A stretch of DNA of 64,000 bases from Leifsonia sp. Leaf336 (lineage in GTDB: Bacteria > Actinomycetota > Actinomycetes > Actinomycetales > Microbacteriaceae), in the NCBI RefSeq assembly GCF_001423695.1, contig NZ_LMOZ01000001.1:1188443-1252442 (forward strand), given 5' to 3'. This document shows positions 54,322 through 62,603 of this stretch, in pieces; the stretch's first letter is position 1, and every line of letters begins with the position of its first letter. The notes under the pieces are model-generated. The model saw only the letters and a program-made list of their open reading frames with translations, searched no databases and was not told the DNA's origin. The translations under genes and the position numbers were made by a program.

Positions 54322-54663
54322 TTAGCGGCCGGGAGGAGTGTCGGCGTTGACCTCGTCCGCGCCGAGGGCACCGATCTCCTCGGTGAGTTGCAGGCCCTGG
54401 GCGCTGTTGGACGAGAGGGTGAGCTGCTCCAGCCACAGTTTGTTGATCTTGGGCGGACGCCCACCGCTGTACCGGAACAGCAGCGGGATCGCCGGATCGA
54501 TCCAGATCGCGCTGCGGCCGTCGCCGACCCCCTGCTCGTCGCGCCACGAGAAGAAGAATCCCTCCTTGCGGCGGAGCTTGAGCCCGACCACGATCTGCAG
54601 GTGCGCCAGGACCCGATCCTCGAACCCGATCTCGGTCGTCCCGCCGTAAACAAGCTTGCCCAT
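54322..54663 (-). CDS. Microbacteriaceae small protein, MGKLVYGG type (DUF7882-like)
   Basis: A 113-residue protein beginning MGKLVYGGTTEIGFEDRVLA and containing EGFFFSWRDE, GRSAIWIDPAIPLLFRY and LTLSSNSAQGLQL. Proteins with this pattern are widespread in Microbacteriaceae and are often labelled 'ATP-dependent DNA ligase'; nothing in the sequence supports ligase activity (no KxDG motif, far too short). The function is unknown. TACGGT lies six bases before the ATG on the minus strand; it diverges from the SDR gene. Confidence 0.8.
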   Translation of the reverse strand: MGKLVYGGTTEIGFEDRVLAHLQIVVGLKLRRKEGFFFSWRDEQGVGDGRSAIWIDPAIPLLFRYSGGRPPKINKLWLEQLTLSSNSAQGLQLTEEIGALGADEVNADTPPGR

Positions 54664-54724
54664 GCCAGAACCGTACCCGACGGTCGGTGGATGCCGTGAT
54701 CGGGGGAAGGGGTATGTTCGGGCC

Positions 54725-56248
54725 GTGACCGCTCTGCACGTGCTCGTGACCGGGGCCACCGGCTACATCGGAGGCCGCCTGGTGCCGCGCCTCCTTGAGC
54801 GCGGGCACCGGGTGCGCGTCCTGGTGCGTTCCCCGCTCAAGCTGACCGACGTACCGTGGCGCGACGACGTGGAGGTCGTCGAGGGCGATCTCGGCGACCC
54901 GGGCGCGGTCGCGGAGTCGGTGCGCGACATCGACGCCGTCTACTACCTGGTGCACTCGATGCGCGCCACGGGCGACTTCGACGACGAGGAGGCGCATGCC
55001 GCGCAGACGGTGGGCGACGCCTCGGCCGCCGCGGGTGTGCGGCGGATCGTCTATCTCGGCGCCCTCCACCCCGACGGCCCGCTCTCGCGGCACCTGCGCT
55101 CCCGGGTCGCGGTCGGCCGCATCCTGATCGACTCGGGGGTTCCGACCGTGGTCCTCCAGGCCGGTGTGGTCATCGGCTCAGGATCCGCGTCGTTCGAGAT
55201 GATCCGGCAGCTCACCGACGTGCTGCCGTACATGCCCGCGCCCCGCTGGGTGCGCAACCGCATCCAGCCCATCGCCGTGCGCGACGTGCTGTACTACCTG
55301 ATCGCGGCGCTCGACCTTCCGCCGGAGGTCTCCCGCGCGTTCGACATCGGCGGCCCCGACATCCTGCGCTACGGGCAGATGATGAACGGCTATGCGGTGG
55401 AGGCCGGCCTGCGGCAGCGGCCGATCGCCTCCCTCCCGGTGTTCACCCCGTGGCTGGCCTCGCAGTGGGTCAACCTCGTCACGCCGATCCCGCGCGCGCT
55501 CGCCGTTCCGATCATCGAGTCGCTGCAGTACGACTGCGTGCGGCACGAGAGCGACATCGACAAGCTGGTCCCGCCTCCGGACGGCGGTCTCACCGGCTAC
55601 CGCACGGCGGTCCGCCTCGCGCTGGCGAAGATGCGGGACGGCGCGATCGAGACGAGCTGGCAGGACGCGTCCGTGTCCGGCGCCCCGAGCGACCCGCTGC
55701 CGAGCGATCCGGACTGGTCGGGCCACACGGTGTACACGGACATCCGCGAGCGGACGAGCCGGGCCGCGCCCGAGGAGGTGTGGCGCGTGATCGAGGGGAT
55801 CGGGGGAGAGCGCGGCTGGTACTCCTTCCCGCTCGCCTGGGCGCTGCGGGGGTGGGCGGACAAGCTGGTGGGCGGCGTGGGCCTGCGCCGGGGACGTCGC
55901 CACGCCGACCTGCTGCAGACCGGGGACGCGCTCGACTGGTGGCGCGTCGAGCGCCTCGAGCGCGGGAGGTCGGTGCGGCTCCGCGCCGAGATGCGGGTGC
56001 CGGGGCGCGCCTGGCTCGAACTGGGTGTCCTGCCGGCGGGCGAGGGCAGCCGCTACTGGCAGCGGGCCGTGTTCTTCCCGCACGGTCTTCCCGGGCGGCT
56101 CTACTGGCTGGCGGTGCTGCCGTTCCACGGCGTCGTCTTCGAGGGGATGGCCAACCGGATCGTCGTGGAGGCCGAGCGGGTCGCCACGAACCGGTCGGTC
56201 GATGCCGACGAAGCGACCGGCGCCGGCGTCACTCCGGAGGGGCGCTGA
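54725..56248 (+). CDS. SDR-type NAD(P)-binding protein with C-terminal DUF2867 domain
   Basis: A 507-residue two-domain protein. The N-terminal atypical SDR domain (about 1-290) has VTGATGYIGGRLVPRLLERG. The C-terminal DUF2867 domain (about 330-490) has IEGIGGERGWYSFPLAW, LQTGDALDWWRVE and YWQRAVFFPHGLPGRLYW. This fusion is known in actinobacteria and proteobacteria without a settled function; DUF2867 resembles lipid-binding START-like folds. TATGTT ends six bases before the GTG start. Its end overlaps the convergent MarR gene by 20 bases. Confidence 0.87.
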   Translation: MTALHVLVTGATGYIGGRLVPRLLERGHRVRVLVRSPLKLTDVPWRDDVEVVEGDLGDPGAVAESVRDIDAVYYLVHSMRATGDFDDEEAHAAQTVGDASAAAGVRRIVYLGALHPDGPLSRHLRSRVAVGRILIDSGVPTVVLQAGVVIGSGSASFEMIRQLTDVLPYMPAPRWVRNRIQPIAVRDVLYYLIAALDLPPEVSRAFDIGGPDILRYGQMMNGYAVEAGLRQRPIASLPVFTPWLASQWVNLVTPIPRALAVPIIESLQYDCVRHESDIDKLVPPPDGGLTGYRTAVRLALAKMRDGAIETSWQDASVSGAPSDPLPSDPDWSGHTVYTDIRERTSRAAPEEVWRVIEGIGGERGWYSFPLAWALRGWADKLVGGVGLRRGRRHADLLQTGDALDWWRVERLERGRSVRLRAEMRVPGRAWLELGVLPAGEGSRYWQRAVFFPHGLPGRLYWLAVLPFHGVVFEGMANRIVVEAERVATNRSVDADEATGAGVTPEGR

Positions 56249-56786
56249 TCAGCGTTGTGGCGCTGAGGTCGTCGAGGAAGCGGATGACGACCTCCCGGTC
56301 CTCCGGGCTGAGGGCGCGGGCGACTTCGAACCGGCGCGCGTGCTGCAACCCCATGGTGCGGCGCACCTGCCGGTGCGTCTCGGGCGTGATCTCGACGGTG
56401 ACCGCCCGGCGGTCGGTGGGGTGGGGGAGCCGCACGATGTGCCCCGCCCGCTCCAGCCGGTCGAGCAGCTTCGTGACGGAGGCCGTCGAGACGTGGAGGT
56501 GCTCGCTCAGTGCGCCCGCGGTCACCGCGACGTTGGCGTTCATCGAGGCGATGATGTACCGCAGCGCCTTCATGTCGGTCTCGTTGAGCTGGAGGGCGGT
56601 GCGCGACTCGAGGTTGAGGCGCTGCTCGGACTCCCGCCAGTGCCGGACGGCGGCGAGTACGCCGATGATCTGCTGGAGCTCGTCGTCGGTGAGATCGTCG
56701 TGGCGCACGAGCTCCTGTCGCGGGTCGATGACGCGCGGGTCGATCAATGCTCCTGAGATGCGACGCGCCTCGTCCTTCGAACTCAT
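56229..56786 (-). CDS. crtR: MarR family regulator, probable CrtR-type repressor of carotenoid genes
   Basis: A 185-residue MarR protein with its winged helix around residues 80-140: VTAGALSEHLHVSTASVTKL, then the wing RLPHPTDRRAVTVEIT. It is divergent from crtE with 73 bases between starts. In Corynebacterium glutamicum the same arrangement holds a MarR repressor, CrtR, that responds to geranylgeranyl pyrophosphate and represses crtE. The same role is inferred here. TAGGAT ends six bases before its ATG on the minus strand. Confidence 0.8.
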   Translation of the reverse strand: MSSKDEARRISGALIDPRVIDPRQELVRHDDLTDDELQQIIGVLAAVRHWRESEQRLNLESRTALQLNETDMKALRYIIASMNANVAVTAGALSEHLHVSTASVTKLLDRLERAGHIVRLPHPTDRRAVTVEITPETHRQVRRTMGLQHARRFEVARALSPEDREVVIRFLDDLSATTLISAPPE

Positions 56787-56821
56787 GCGCTCATCCTATT
56801 GCCGTGCATAAGATGCGTGCT

Positions 56822-56838
56822 AGGTTATTTACTAACCT
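56822..56838. promoter_or_regulatory. Candidate CrtR/MarR operator upstream of crtE
   Basis: AGGTTA-TTTAC-TAACCT is a perfect six-base inverted repeat with a five-base spacer, 21 bases before the crtE ATG. It overlaps a possible crtE -10 (TAGGTT, 16 bases after TTGCCG), a repressing position. Confidence 0.65.
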
Positions 56839-56859
56839 GGCTAGGTAAGGGAGGGTCGG

Positions 56860-57969
56860 ATGACCCAGCTCCATCCGGACATCGCGGACGTCAGCAGCCC
56901 GACCGAGACGATCGCCCAGGCGATCGGGGCGGATCTGCTCATCGTCGAGCACGAGTTCTCGGCGCTCCTCGCCAGGCGCGAGGCGGAGGCCGGCGATCAC
57001 GGCGACGGGTACCGCCGGCTCTGGCAGAGCGTCACCGAATCCGCACGCGGTGGCAAGCGCCTCCGTCCGCGGCTGGTCCTGACCTCCTACCACGGGATGA
57101 ACGGCGCCGGCTCCCGATCCGACGCCGTGCAGACCGCTCTGGCATTCGAGCTCCTGCACACCGCGTTCCTGCTCCACGACGACGTGATCGACGGTGACAC
57201 CGTGCGCCGAGGGCGCCCGAACGTCGCAGGCGAGTTCAGCGCGGACGCGCTCTTCCGAGGCACCGACGCGCCTCGCGCCCGGCTCTGGGGACAGTCGGCC
57301 GCCATCCTCGCCGGTGATCTCCTGCTCCACGCCGCCACCCAGCGCGCGGCACGTCTCACGGCGTCCGAGCCCGTGCGGTCGCTCATCCTCGACCTCCTCG
57401 ATCGGGCCGTGTTCGTGACGGCGGCCGGCGAGCTGGCCGACGTCGGGCTCGCCACCGGGCTGTCCGACAGCGGGATCGACGACGTGCTCGCGATGACCGA
57501 GGCGAAGACCGCCGTGTACACCGTAGCCGCGCCGCTCGCGGCCGGAGCGGCGCTCGCCGGAGCGGACCAGGATGTCCTCGACCTCCTCGCCGACTACGGC
57601 CGGCTGGTCGGAACGGCCTTCCAGCTGGGCGACGACCTTCTCGGAGTGTTCGGCGAGGAGACCGTGACGGGCAAGAGCGCGAGCAGCGACCTCCGCGAGG
57701 GCAAGCAGACCTCCCTCATCGCCTTCGCGCGCGGGACGACGGAATGGCCGGCCATCGAGCCGCTGCTCGGACGCCCCGACCTGAGCGCGGCCGACGCGGC
57801 CCGGGTGGTCGCTTCTCTCGAGCTCTGCGGCGCACGGGCGTTCGTGGAGCGCCTGCTCGCCGAGCACGTCTCGACCGCCATCGAGGCGCTCGAGTCGCCG
57901 CTGATCCCGGCCGAGCTCGCCGCGACCCTCACCCGGCTCGCGCTCCGCTGCGTCGGGCGGCCGTCATGA
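56860..57969 (+). CDS. crtE: Geranylgeranyl diphosphate synthase
   Basis: A 369-residue trans-isoprenyl diphosphate synthase supplying GGPP. The first aspartate-rich motif is DDVID at residues 107-111 (LLHDDVIDGDTVRRGRP) and the second is QLGDDLLGVFGEE; the GGKRLRP basic motif is at 64-70. Placement at the head of the crt operon, behind a MarR operator, assigns it to carotenoid synthesis. GGAGGG is eight bases before the ATG. Its stop overlaps crtB as ATGA. Confidence 0.94.
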   Translation: MTQLHPDIADVSSPTETIAQAIGADLLIVEHEFSALLARREAEAGDHGDGYRRLWQSVTESARGGKRLRPRLVLTSYHGMNGAGSRSDAVQTALAFELLHTAFLLHDDVIDGDTVRRGRPNVAGEFSADALFRGTDAPRARLWGQSAAILAGDLLLHAATQRAARLTASEPVRSLILDLLDRAVFVTAAGELADVGLATGLSDSGIDDVLAMTEAKTAVYTVAAPLAAGAALAGADQDVLDLLADYGRLVGTAFQLGDDLLGVFGEETVTGKSASSDLREGKQTSLIAFARGTTEWPAIEPLLGRPDLSAADAARVVASLELCGARAFVERLLAEHVSTAIEALESPLIPAELAATLTRLALRCVGRPS

Positions 57970-58868
57970 CCCGCACCGCGCCGGCGCCCACGGGCGCGTC
58001 GACACCGCCGACCGACCTCACGGTCTACGGGGAGGCGGCCCATCGCAGCGCGGCGACGATCATCCACGAGTACTCGACCTCGTTCGGGATGGCGACCCGC
58101 CTGCTCTCGCCCGCTGTCCGTCCCGGGGTCGAAGACGTCTACGCCTTGGTGCGGGTCGCCGACGAGATCGTCGACGGCGCGGCCGCCGAAGCCGGACTGT
58201 CGCCGGACGAGATCGCGGCGATGCTCGACGCGCTGGAGGACGACACCGAGCGGGCGATGCGCGTCGGGTACAGCGCCAACGTCGTCGTCCACGCCTTCGC
58301 CCGCACCGCACGCGCCGCGGGCATCGGACCCGAGTTGACCCGGCCGTTCTTCGCCTCGATGCGGCGCGACCTCGACCCCGTCGACTTCAGCGCCGACGAG
58401 CTCAGCGCCTATATCTACGGCTCGGCGGAGGTCGTCGGCCTGATGTGCCTCGCGGTGTTCCTGCACGACACCCCCGTGCCGGAACCCACCAGACGGCGGC
58501 TGGAGGCCGGCGCGCGGCGGCTGGGAGCAGCGTTCCAGAAGATCAACTTCCTGCGCGATCTCGGAGTCGACTACACCGAGCTCGGCAGGAGCTACTTCCC
58601 CGGCATCGATCCGGCCCGGCTGACCGAGCGGCAGAAGCTCGCCCTCGTGGTCGACATCGACTGCGATCTGGGAGCCGCGGCCGACGCCATCCCGGAGCTG
58701 CCGGAGAACTGTCGCCGCGCGATCGCGGCGGCGCACGGTCTGTTCGCCGAGCTGAGCGACCGCATCCGCGTCACACCGGCGGCAGACCTGATCGCCCGCC
58801 GCGTGAGCGTGCCGACCCGAACCAAGCTCGCCATCCTGGTCCGGGCGACGGCGGGGGCGCTGCGGTGA
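57966..58868 (+). CDS. crtB: Phytoene synthase
   Basis: A 300-residue enzyme joining two GGPP molecules to phytoene. The first aspartate motif is VRVADEIVDG, and the second region reads INFLRDLGVDYTELGRSYFP. Further family features are STSFGMATRLL and SAEVVGLMCL. The ATG overlaps the crtE stop and the stop overlaps crtI, so translation is coupled throughout the operon. Confidence 0.95.
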   Translation: MTRTAPAPTGASTPPTDLTVYGEAAHRSAATIIHEYSTSFGMATRLLSPAVRPGVEDVYALVRVADEIVDGAAAEAGLSPDEIAAMLDALEDDTERAMRVGYSANVVVHAFARTARAAGIGPELTRPFFASMRRDLDPVDFSADELSAYIYGSAEVVGLMCLAVFLHDTPVPEPTRRRLEAGARRLGAAFQKINFLRDLGVDYTELGRSYFPGIDPARLTERQKLALVVDIDCDLGAAADAIPELPENCRRAIAAAHGLFAELSDRIRVTPAADLIARRVSVPTRTKLAILVRATAGALR

Positions 58869-60499
58869 CGACGGGCCGCATGGAGCCGCGCCGTGTCGTC
58901 GTGATCGGCGGCGGCATCTCCGGGCTCGCGACAGCCGCCCTGCTCGCCCACGACGGCCACGCCGTGACCGTGCTGGAACAGCAGGACGCGGTCGGCGGCC
59001 GGGCGGGGTCGTGGGAGCGCGACGGGTTCCGCTTCGACACCGGCCCATCGTGGTACCTGATGCCGGAGGTCTTCGACCACTTCTTCCGGCTGCTCGGCAC
59101 GAGCACCCACGAGCAGCTCGACCTGGTGACGCTCGACCCGGGCTACCGGCTCTTCGCCGAAGGCGAGCGTGCGCCCCTCGACATCCGTGCCAGCGGCGCG
59201 GCGAACCGCGCACTCTTCGAGAGCGTCGAGCCAGGAGGTGCGGCCGCCCTCGACCGCTACCTGGCGAGCGCGTCCGAGACCTACCGGCTCGCCGTCGACC
59301 GCTTCCTCTACGCGACCTATGCGTCGCCGCGCCCGCTGCTCGACCCGGCGGTGCTCCGACGTCTCGGCCGGCTCGTGCGACTGCTCGTGGAACCGCTCGA
59401 CCGCTACGCGGCCGGGTTCGTGGGCGACACCCGTCTCCGTCAGCTGCTGGGCTATCCCGCGGTGTTCCTCGGCACGTCGCCCGGGCGCGCACCGAGCATG
59501 TACCACTTGATGAGCCACCTCGACCTCGACGACGGTGTCCGGTACCCGCTGGGAGGCTTCGCCGAGCTCGTCGCGCGGGTCGCGGCGCTCGCCGAGGCCG
59601 CGGGCGCGGAGCTCGTCACCGGTGCCAGAGCCGTCGCCATCGAGACGCAGAGCGGTCGTGGTCGTGGTCGCGGTCGCGGTCGCGGTCGCGCGCGAGTCTC
59701 CGGCGTCGAGTGGGTGGACGCCGCCGGCACCCGGCACGTCACGGAGGCCGACCTCGTCGTCTCCGCCGCCGACCTGCACCACACCGAGACCCAGCTGCTG
59801 CCTCCCGCGCTGCGCACGCACCCCGAGCGGCGCTGGCGCCGCCGCGATCCCGGGCCGGGGGCCGTGCTGGCGATGCTCGGCGTCCGCGGACGCCTCCCGC
59901 AGCTCACCCATCACAACCTGTTCTTCACCACCGACTGGGAGGCCGGCTTCGCACGCGTGTTCGGCTCGCGGCCCGGCATCCCCGACCCCGCGTCCCTCTA
60001 CGTCTGCAAGCCGAGCGCGACCGACCCCGGCGTCGCGCCGGCAGGCGATGAGAACCTGTTCGTCCTCGTGCCCGTCGCCGCCGATGTGTCGATCGGGGCC
60101 GGAGGCGTCGACGGCGCGGGCGACCGCCTCGTCGAGCGCACGGCCGACGCGGCGATCGCCCAGGTGGCCGCGTGGGCGGGCGTCCCCGACCTCGCCGACC
60201 GGATCGTCGTCCGCCGGACGGTCGGCCCCGACGACTTCGCGCAGCAGTTCAACGCCTGGCGGGGCGGCGCGCTCGGGCTGGCGCACACCCTCCGGCAGAG
60301 CGCGTTCTTCCGGCCGGGCAACGCCTCGCGCCGGGTCGACGGGCTCCTCTACGCCGGCTCGTCCACCATCCCCGGCATCGGGCTTCCGATGTGCCTCATC
60401 AGCGCCGAGCTGGTCGTCAAGCGCTTGCGCGGGGACGTCTCGGCCGAACGGTTGGCCGAGCCCGTGGCCCCGGCCGCCCGGTCGGAGCGTGTGCCGTGA
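58865..60499 (+). CDS. crtI: Phytoene desaturase (lycopene-forming)
   Basis: A 544-residue FAD-dependent desaturase converting phytoene to lycopene. The dinucleotide fold is VVVIGGGISGLATAALLA (about residues 11-28), with GGRAGSWERDGFRFDTGPSW after it. The C-terminal family motif is YAGSSTIPGIGLPMCLISAE. An unusual (Gly-Arg)6 run occupies residues 264-275, encoded by six tandem hexamers, in a region between two sheet segments. GTG start overlapping the crtB stop as GTGA. Confidence 0.94.
   Translation: MTTGRMEPRRVVVIGGGISGLATAALLAHDGHAVTVLEQQDAVGGRAGSWERDGFRFDTGPSWYLMPEVFDHFFRLLGTSTHEQLDLVTLDPGYRLFAEGERAPLDIRASGAANRALFESVEPGGAAALDRYLASASETYRLAVDRFLYATYASPRPLLDPAVLRRLGRLVRLLVEPLDRYAAGFVGDTRLRQLLGYPAVFLGTSPGRAPSMYHLMSHLDLDDGVRYPLGGFAELVARVAALAEAAGAELVTGARAVAIETQSGRGRGRGRGRGRARVSGVEWVDAAGTRHVTEADLVVSAADLHHTETQLLPPALRTHPERRWRRRDPGPGAVLAMLGVRGRLPQLTHHNLFFTTDWEAGFARVFGSRPGIPDPASLYVCKPSATDPGVAPAGDENLFVLVPVAADVSIGAGGVDGAGDRLVERTADAAIAQVAAWAGVPDLADRIVVRRTVGPDDFAQQFNAWRGGALGLAHTLRQSAFFRPGNASRRVDGLLYAGSSTIPGIGLPMCLISAELVVKRLRGDVSAERLAEPVAPAARSERVP
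59654..59689 (+). repeat. Six tandem GGTCGY hexamers inside crtI
   Basis: GGTCGT twice followed by GGTCGC four times, without interruption. They encode (Gly-Arg)6 in the desaturase. Loss or gain of units keeps the reading frame. Confidence 0.93.
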
Positions 60500-60888
60500 G
60501 CGTCGCCTATCTCGCCTGCCTGCTGATCGCGTCCGGCGCGCTGGTGCTCCTGGACCGGCGGTTCGCCCTGGTGTTCTGGCGGGACGCCCGGCGGGCCACC
60601 GTGGTCCTGATCGTCGCGCTGGCGTTCTTCCTCGCGTGGGACGCCGTCGGGATCGTCTCCGGGGTGTTCGCACGGGGGCGCTCGCCGTTCATGACCGGCA
60701 TCGAGATCGCGCCGGAGCTCCCGCTGGAGGAGCCGCTATTCCTGGCCTTCCTCTGCTATCTGACGCTCATCCTGCTCTTCGGCGTCCGCACCGTGCTCGA
60801 CCGGGTCGCCGGCGACCGCACTCGGACGTCGCACGACCGGACGGCCTCGCGGAAGGAACTCCTCGACCACGAGGGGCGGCGACGATGA
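60496..60888 (+). CDS. crtYe: C50 carotenoid cyclase subunit CrtYe-like
   Basis: A 130-residue membrane protein of the lycopene-cyclase-domain family (three helices). The marker segment is EIAPELPLEEPLFLAFLCYL, with the P-E-E/P-L-E-E motif seen in heterodimeric cyclases. In C. glutamicum CrtYe and CrtYf together form epsilon rings on flavuxanthin to give decaprenoxanthin. The ring type here cannot be told from sequence by eye. GTG overlaps the crtI stop as GTGA. Confidence 0.87.
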   Translation: MSVAYLACLLIASGALVLLDRRFALVFWRDARRATVVLIVALAFFLAWDAVGIVSGVFARGRSPFMTGIEIAPELPLEEPLFLAFLCYLTLILLFGVRTVLDRVAGDRTRTSHDRTASRKELLDHEGRRR

Positions 60889-61202
60889 CCTACCTCCTGA
60901 TCGATCTGGTCTTCCTCGCCGTGGCGGCCGCTGTCATCGCGGTCGCGCTGGCCCGGGCGTCCGACCGCGCTCGCCTGGTACGGCGATGGTGGCTGCCCGC
61001 GCTCGTCTCGGGCGTGGTGCTGCTCGCGCTCACGATCGTGTTCGACAACGCGATGATCGCCGCCGGCCTGATGACCTACGCTCCGCACACGGTGTCGGGC
61101 GCCCGGATCGGATTGGTCCCGGTCGAGGATCTGGCGTATCCGGTCGGCGGCCTCCTGATCCTCACCGGCGTCTGGGTCCTGCTGCGGCGGAGGCCGGCGT
61201 GA
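60885..61202 (+). CDS. crtYf: C50 carotenoid cyclase subunit CrtYf-like
   Basis: A 105-residue partner of the heterodimeric cyclase with three helices. Recognisable parts are LTIVFDNAMIAAGLMTYAP and IGLVPVEDLAYPVGGLLIL, the second carrying the conserved P-[VIL]-E-D segment. ATG overlaps the crtYe stop as ATGA and its stop overlaps the elongase gene as GTGA. Confidence 0.87.
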   Translation: MTYLLIDLVFLAVAAAVIAVALARASDRARLVRRWWLPALVSGVVLLALTIVFDNAMIAAGLMTYAPHTVSGARIGLVPVEDLAYPVGGLLILTGVWVLLRRRPA

Positions 61203-62083
61203 CTACGACCGTCGCCCCCTCTCTGCTGCGCCAGCTGCTCCTGGCCTCCCGCCCGCTCAGCTGGATCAACACGGCGTTCCCGTTCGCCGCGGCCTATCTG
61301 CTCACCACCGGACGCGTCGACGCCGTACTGGTGATCGGCACCCTCTACTTCCTGGTGCCGTACAACCTCGCGCTCTACGGCATCAACGACGTCTTCGACT
61401 ACGAGTCCGACCTGCGCAACCCGCGCAAGGGCGGGGCGGAGGGCGCGCTGCTCGATCGGCGCCTGCACCGGAGCACGCTCGTCGCCGCCGCGGTTACGAA
61501 CATCCCCTTCCTCGTGTTCCTCGTCGCCGTCGGCCCGCCGCTGTCGTGGCTCGTGCTCGCCGTGAGCCTGTTCGCCCTGCTGGCGTACTCGCTGAAGGGT
61601 CTGCGGTTCAAGGAGGTCCCGTTCCTCGACTCGGCCACCTCCAGCACCCACTTCGTCAGCCCGGCGCTCTACGGTCTCGTGCTCGCCGGAGCCGTGTTCA
61701 CGCCCGGGCTGTGGCTGGTGCTGCTCGCGTTCTTCCTGTGGGGCGTCGGAAGCCACGCGTTCGGCGCCGTGCAGGACATCGTGCCCGACCGGGAGGCCGG
61801 CATCGCGTCGATCGCCACGGTGCTCGGCGCCGCCCGCACCACACGCTTCGCGATGGCCGCGTGGGCGGTCGCGGGCCTTGCGATGCTCGGCACGCCGTGG
61901 CCCGGGCCGCTCGCAGCGATCCTCGCGGTGCCGTACCTTCTGACCGCCGCGCCGTTCTGGTCGCTGCCCGACGATCGCGGAAGCGCCGCCAACCGGGGCT
62001 GGCGGCGCTTCCTCTGGATCAACTACGCGTGCGGTTTCGTCGTCACGCTGCTGCTGATCGGCTTCGCGCTCGGGAGCGCGTGA
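61199..62083 (+). CDS. crtEb: Lycopene elongase (UbiA-family prenyltransferase)
   Basis: A 294-residue membrane prenyltransferase that adds C5 units to lycopene to reach C50. The UbiA aspartate motif is NDVFDYESD and the second is QDIVPDREAG. About eight helices are present. Its place after crtYe and crtYf matches corynebacterial crtEb, though the order of the cyclase and elongase genes varies between genera. The cluster therefore predicts a yellow cyclic C50 carotenoid. Confidence 0.92.
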   Translation: MTTTVAPSLLRQLLLASRPLSWINTAFPFAAAYLLTTGRVDAVLVIGTLYFLVPYNLALYGINDVFDYESDLRNPRKGGAEGALLDRRLHRSTLVAAAVTNIPFLVFLVAVGPPLSWLVLAVSLFALLAYSLKGLRFKEVPFLDSATSSTHFVSPALYGLVLAGAVFTPGLWLVLLAFFLWGVGSHAFGAVQDIVPDREAGIASIATVLGAARTTRFAMAAWAVAGLAMLGTPWPGPLAAILAVPYLLTAAPFWSLPDDRGSAANRGWRRFLWINYACGFVVTLLLIGFALGSA

Positions 62084-62087
62084 CGGG

Positions 62088-62468
62088 CTAGTCGCGCGGC
62101 GGCAGCTCCTGGAGGCTCCAGCCGTTGCCGTCCGGGTCGGCGAAGTACACGAAGCGGCCCCACGCCTGCTCGTCGACGCCTGCGGCCTCCACCCCGTTCT
62201 CGCGCAGGTGCGCCAGTGCGTCGTCGGCGTTGGGGATGACGATCTGGAGGCCCTTCATCGTGCCGGGCGCCATGTCGGTCAGCCCCTCGCCGAACGCGAT
62301 CGAGCACGCCGATCCGGGAGGCGTCACCTGCACGAAGCGCAGCGTAGGGGTGACCCGGTGGTCGAAATCGGCGTTCCAGCCGAGCGCATCGACGTAGAAG
62401 GCCTTGGCCCGGTCGACGTCGGTGACGGGGACGACGATGAGCTCGATGCGCCAGTCGCTGATGGTCAT
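62088..62468 (-). CDS. VOC (glyoxalase) family protein
   Basis: A 126-residue single-module VOC protein. It begins ISDWRIELIVVPVTDVDRAK and has the closing segment RFVYFADPDGNGWSLQELP. Proteins of this subtype are common in actinobacteria with no known substrate. It is convergent with crtEb, four bases apart. AAAGGGCAGG precedes the ATG. Confidence 0.87.
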   Translation of the reverse strand: MTISDWRIELIVVPVTDVDRAKAFYVDALGWNADFDHRVTPTLRFVQVTPPGSACSIAFGEGLTDMAPGTMKGLQIVIPNADDALAHLRENGVEAAGVDEQAWGRFVYFADPDGNGWSLQELPPRD

Positions 62469-62603
62469 GATTCCTGCCCTTTCGGTTTTCCGTTCTGTGA
62501 TTCCAGGCTAGAAGGGCAAGCGGTCACATTCCGGCCGCAATCACATTTCGTCCACATCCGAAATCAAGGGAATTCGCGGATCCGCCCGCTAATGTCGTGA
62601 CCT
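62469..62603. promoter_or_regulatory. Divergent promoter region, VOC gene and J-domain gene
   Basis: 135 bases, less G+C-rich than its surroundings. TAATGT at 62590-62595 precedes the J-domain ATG by eight bases. On the minus strand TAGCCT (62501-62506) is a possible -10 for the VOC gene. No gene fits. Confidence 0.45.
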
